A DNA stretch of 64,000 nucleotides from Zeugodacus cucurbitae. Its lineage: Eukaryota > Arthropoda > Insecta > Diptera > Tephritidae. A program made the position numbers and the translations under genes. Positions 59,336-64,000 of this stretch are shown one piece after another. Each line of letters starts with the position of its first letter. The stretch's first letter is position 1. The notes beneath the pieces are model-generated. The model did not search any database and was not told the origin of the DNA. It worked only from the letters and a program-made list of their open reading frames with translations. The stretch spans positions 58,198,501 through 58,262,500 of the forward strand of contig NC_071669.1 in NCBI RefSeq assembly GCF_028554725.1, read 5' to 3'.

Positions 59336-60010
59336 TGTTGTAATCGAAATAATTGTTTATAAAAACTATCCATAATTTAATTGACAAGTTTTCGAATTTC
59401 TTTTCATCCATGAAAATACTGAATTTATCAATGTAAAATACCTTTATTGCTGTTGTTTACCTCTAGATCTTCGCACATTAGACAAAATAACGGGTTCGGA
59501 TTAAAAGTACCGATAATTATTCTGTGGTGTTCCATCAGCATGTCAATACCGATAATAAATCGATTATAGTAAATATGTCGATATCGAAATAAATCGATTA
59601 TAAAAATTGGCGATAATTATCTTATAAGAAGATATTACTTTATAAGAAGGTTGATATGAAAACGAATTCGATTATAAAATTTGGATACTTAATATCGATA
59701 GTAAATTGTAAATTATAGTAAATAACAATAACTTTCAATAATTCATTAGTATATCGATATTGAAAACAAATCTATTATAAAAATTCGCGATAATTATCAA
59801 TATCAACAGAATATTGATTTCAAAACGAAATCGATTATAAAATTTTGATACCATGATAAATAGCGATATTTATCGATAATTAATAATATAATACCGATAA
59901 TTTATAAATATGTCGATATCAAAAAATTATCGATTGTAAAAGTTATCGATATTTTTTGATACAGTAAGCTTGTCGATATCGAAAAAAAAAATTTTAATTA
60001 TACAAGTTTT
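59336..60010 (+). repeat. TATCGATA repeat, rest of copy A plus copy B
   Basis: 59336-59480 completes copy A. Copy B starts near 59482 with GACAAAATAACGGGTTCGGAT and runs to about 60010. TATCGATA octamers occur at 59693, 59752, 59871 and 59944, with many ATCGATTATAAAA half-units. The segment GTAAGCTTGTYG...ATCGAAA followed by ACAAGTTTTCGAA appears in both copies (59330-59395 and 59965-60015), confirming a duplicated unit. Copy B has extra ATCGATTATAA units. Confidence 0.78.
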
Positions 60011-61835
60011 CGAAAATTCGAAAAATATCGTTTCGAGTTCAAACCACTTTAAGAGTTTAAGTTTTAAGAAACTATGAAACCTTTTATTTATAGTTTTCAG
60101 AACTCAAAACCGCAAGTTCTCATAAAAAATCCGCAAAACCGTTGAACACTTTTTCACACCAACTGCAATGAATTGGCCAAACACACAGAGTTGTTGCAAC
60201 ACTCTCATATATGAACATACAAATATGTATGTATGCAACGTGTCTATACCTGCAACAGTGCAGCGGTAAACCAGTATTTTTATGATATTTTCCTAGAAAA
60301 TTGCAAAGAGAAAGGCGATGACTTTTTTCGCTTGCATTTACAAAGCCTTTCTTTCAACAACTCAACTCGGCGCAGCACAGCAATGCGTTGTTGCAAGTTG
60401 TTACTTTGTTGTACAACGCAACTTTAGTTGTAGTTGTTTTTGCATTTTCTTGCAGTTAGCTTGTCAATTCTTATGCGGCGCCGTTTTTTGCGCATGCGCC
60501 TACATTTTGTACAAGCAAAAAAGTGAATAGCTAAAGAAAAGCTCAGCGCAAGAATGCAGCGGCTGCACAAAAGAGCTCATCGCTCGACCAACAACCACCA
60601 ACAACAACAATAGCAATAGCAACAAACAAAGCCACTTTAGCACTTTTCCATCACAAAGCAATTGAGTTTGGGCTCGTTATAGAAAAGTGATTTTTCGAAG
60701 GCAAAAGCCGTTCTCTATTCTAACGGTATTTTTTGCGCAAGAACGAAACCGCAGCGCCGCCATTGCATTCGCATTGTCTCTGTGTGTCGTTGTAGTTGTT
60801 GTTGTTTGTGTATGTAGGTGAATTTTCCGAATTGCGAATGAGTTCAATGGAAAAGTCCTAAAACCTTTGTGGTTTCAACGCCGAACTGCCCACAAAAAAT
60901 ATTTTTTTTTTAACGGAATTAACACAGTTTTTGCATTTGCCTTGTGTGTTGGACACAATCGGCACGTTTCAAATTTCTGTCGGCAGTAAATTGCTTTTGG
61001 CTCTCGCTTGCAGCTCATAATTGACTGAAATTGCAGTCAATAGTTTTAAGTACTTTCCTAATCAGCAGCGATGGACAATTACATTATCTTTTATGGGAGA
61101 ATAATCAAATGATTACTTTGAGTGTACGAAAATGATATCTTCGCCGGAATGTTTAATCGAATTGCAACGGTACTTTATTAAGTTGTTTTGAGTGTTATTT
61201 GTAAATTAATATAATTTTTTTTTTTGTTAAACCCTGAATATGCGGTGTATCTAACAACAAATTGGCATAAATCGTTTAAACTGGTATAATCAACAAAAAT
61301 TGAACACAAAAAGGCCATGAGCTGTTGAAGTTCGTTCGAACTATCGTTAAACTTTCGAGAGTGTCGAATAGAACAAGTAACTGGCATAAATTAAAAAAAA
61401 AAATCTGGTATAATCAATAGAAATGTAATGAAATATATATATAATATAAACATAAATATATGATGTTATAGCACCCAGGAGTGGGCTCTTCTGTATTGAA
61501 GTTCACTGGATAACTTTGTTTTTGAACAGATCTAAAACACATCATCACAGGTCTGATATACAGGGCATCTTTGTTCAATTTGTTGACAATTTTAATAAAG
61601 AAAAGCAATAAGAAGGAAGCCAAAGCAGACTGTTATCATTTGCAGAGTTAAGAAAAAAATTTTCCGTTCTTTGGAGGAAGTTGTCTATTGTCTGTTGGAG
61701 ATTCAAATGGAATGAATAAGAAGTTCATATACTTGATGCTATCTAATTCGTTTCATCTACAAAAAATATTATACGAAACTCTCGGGAAATTTGCTTAATA
61801 TATATAATATATTATGGTATGTAGGAGTGATATAT
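60011..61835. other. Gene-free stretch
   Basis: No supported gene. Contains ACAACCACCAACAACAACAA at 60590-60612, GTTGTAGTTGTTGTTG near 60788-60806 and a T-rich tract at 60903-60912. The small open frames at 60233-60530 have no domain. Confidence 0.5.
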
Positions 61836-61837
61836 AT

Positions 61838-62635
61838 AGAGGTACTTTTTTCAATAGCCCTTTTTGACAGATCAAGTGTCATATTATTTTTTGTTCTGTT
61901 TTGTTTGGAATTCCATCATGGAAAGACTTAAGCCTGAACAACGTTTATAAATTTTCTACTTTATGCTGTAAAGAATGTGTTTCGCTCATCTTATAATCAT
62001 AATCGACCTACTGAGTGTACTATTCGCAACATCATCATCCATCTTGAGATTCAGCATTCATTATTGGATGATGTTCGACCGAATAGACCACGTCCAGCAC
62101 GCAGTGAAGAATATATAGCCGCCGTAGCTGAGAGTGTACACGAAGACCGTGGAAAGTCGATTCGGCGCCGTTCGCAGCAACTCGGACCGTTATCGCGCCA
62201 TGTCAACCGACTATTTGATGACTGCAATTAAAGATCGTTATCTCGGCGAATTTTGTTTCAACAAGACGGCGTCACTTCCAACACCTCGCATCCATTAATA
62301 AATTTAGTGAGAGAAAACCAATATCGTGTGATATCATACCGCTGGACCTATACTGTGTTGATATGTAAAGTCTAAAGTCCATCCGAACAATCCCGCTTCG
62401 ATTCGGGCCTTGAAGCAAAGCATCACGCGTTTCATTCGCCAGTTGCCAGAGTCATCGAAGTCCAGAGTCCGTTGAGTTCGGATGGACCATCTGAGATGTA
62501 GCCGCGGCAAACATTTCAAAGAGATAATCTTTAAAAATCAATGCCAAAAAATGTTCTTTCGAATAATAATAAACCTTCCCCATTAAATTTTAATTTTTTG
62601 TATTTTTTTTTTTGAAAAAGTAGAGAGCCTCAAAA
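61838..62635 (+). pseudogene. DD41D (rosa-type) mariner relic
   Basis: The ATG at 61918 starts MERLKPEQRL, followed by a stop and frameshift. The frame 61977-62231 carries FRSSYNHNRPTECTIRNIII and RPRPARSEEYIAAVAESVHEDRGKSIRRRSQQLG, the HTH-to-linker region. FCFNKTASLPTPRIH-like codons mark a damaged second Asp region (the expected QQDG reads as FQQDGV in another frame). RMDHLRCSRGKHFKEIIFKNQ-like codons form the C-terminus near 62478-62540. The catalytic core is largely deleted. The ends read GAGGTACTTTTTTCAA and TTTGAAAAAGTAGAGAGCCTC, imperfect inverted repeats. Closest to the 21.77-kb copy. Confidence 0.78.
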
Positions 62636-62639
62636 TGTA

Positions 62640-64000
62640 TCACGCTCTATTTGCCTCTTTTGTTTTTTAAGCAATCAAATGAATTCTTATTAAGATTATA
62701 TGGATTTCATTTCACTCAGTCTCGTGTCAGATACATTTGAGAGTTCCACTAACTGTAACGTCTGATTAACTCTTAAACAGTTGACCTTTCGATCATCAAT
62801 CATCTCAGCGATTTCAGGATTATTGTTGCCCTCTAACAAACATTTTTGAACTAAGATTTAATCAGTTCTCTTTTCTCTCCTATACAGTAATGAGAACATT
62901 ATTACTTATACACGATGTAACTTCTTTGTCAGTTGTGGATTATTCTCGCCAATGTTTAGATTAAAGTCTTCGGATTATATCTCATTAGCTCCATGACTTG
63001 ATTCGGAATTAGCGTATCTCAGAACCAAGAAGGTCGTCTCATTAGCTTTTCTACACACTATTTCTCATTGTTTTTAGTTGACTGTCATTTTTAAGATATC
63101 TGCTTGGTACCCTTCGTACTGAACGAACCTAATCAATTGATATTTGAACATACTTAAGAACCTCCCTAATAACCCATGGATCTTTGAGAAGATCTATCGT
63201 TATATCAAGTGTTCTAAAAGCTTTATCGCCGATATACTGTTAGCTTATTTTTCGTTCCAATCAAGCTTAGTGCAAAACAAAATTATATGGTGCCGGATCT
63301 TTATAGAATCTGGACTTTTCGTAACAATGTCAGGTACTTTTTATGATCTCTGTTATTTCGGTTAATAGTAAGGTGAATGGATCTCTGAAGTCAAAACATG
63401 AGCATATCTCTGGAACCTTCAGAGCTTTTTCTATAAAAGTGCTAATCCCGTGGAATTCTTGGATATTTTGGAAACAATAGTTCTTAAATATTTATAAAAT
63501 ATTATTCATTGTATAAAAATCTGCTTATTTTTGGTTGATCCCGTGCAGTTTTGTATATGATTATGGCACTCAACAGCCACTGATGCAGATATACACGCAT
63601 ATACATATACATTTTAGGTATTTAAAACCAGTTACTCATTCAACGTCATGCAAAATAGCAAATTTACAATTGATGACCGCCAATGATAGATGTGATTCGA
63701 CGGCAGGTAACCTGGCGATTACGAAGTTGCCGTCTGTAAAATTACTTCCTGTATAACGGTATAAGCGTTTATTTCATTTTTTATTGTTGTACACAAACTG
63801 TCAACTGCAGAGCAGTGAGCCATTGAACTCAAGCGATCAATGCGATGGACAATAATAACAACAACAAATAACAGCAGTAACAAATGTCCATATGATCAAA
63901 CAGATGTCAACACATGTGTACATATTAATAGGCATGTAGGTGTATTAGACTACAGACTATTGGGGCACAAGTGCTTGAAGCAGTTGCGTCTGTATGTGTG
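62640..64000. other. Gene-free stretch
   Basis: I see no supported gene to the window end. Contains a CATATACA microsatellite at 63594-63612 and AACAATAATAACAACAACAAA near 63848-63868. Confidence 0.5.

Overview
The window looks like repeat-dense, gene-poor chromosomal DNA from a higher fly (cyclorrhaphan Diptera), most likely a tephritid fruit fly. The evidence is an AT-rich background, abundant CAA/GTT and TATG microsatellites, DD41D rosa-type and cecropia-type mariner remnants, RTE-type non-LTR retrotransposons, and no convincing host exon. The species assignment is inference. No bacterial gene, rRNA, tRNA, CRISPR array or complete host gene was recognised. The only long intact reading frame belongs to a retrotransposon. 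The window could be an intergenic region or a very large intron.

Layout. 1-12.2 kb is dominated by satellite-like tandem arrays: a GGTGGCAAC array (1.67-2.45 kb), a ~105-bp array (3.35-3.64 kb), a 144-bp satellite (6.88-7.97 kb) with one inverted monomer 2.5 kb upstream, a long GTTGCCA array (8.86-10.2 kb) related in inverse orientation to the first, and a very AT-rich degenerate array (11.3-12.2 kb). A cecropia-type mariner fragment lies at 4.58-4.91 kb. 12.2-33.3 kb holds three further broken mariners, a TA-flanked MITE with perfect 14-bp terminal inverted repeats (18.19-18.70 kb), a 5'-truncated RNase H-bearing non-LTR element with its target duplication, a DD41D deletion derivative, a 'GGGCGTGGC/CGGACGGACGG' dispersed repeat with a second retrotransposon tail nested in it, and a tandem array containing AAACTCGAGTTT palindromes.

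33.3-55.7 kb contains a ~0.6-kb direct duplication, a DD41D element with a recognisable catalytic core, a CCGGAAGTG array, another cecropia-type mariner, a nested pair (a non-LTR tail inside a DD41D element), two RTE-derived minus-strand fragments including an internally deleted one, and a longer copy of the GGGCGTGGC repeat. 55.7-60.0 kb is the most notable part: an apparently intact RTE-clade retrotransposon (endonuclease plus reverse transcriptase in one uninterrupted frame) flanked by a perfect 13-bp target-site duplication. It is inserted into a repeat rich in TATCGATA octamers, of which a second copy follows directly. The last 4 kb contain one more degenerate DD41D element and otherwise unremarkable DNA.

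The mobile elements do not work together as a system. They are successive insertions. The RTE element looks youngest, because its frame is intact and its target duplication is perfect. The mariners and DD41D elements are decayed by deletions and frameshifts.
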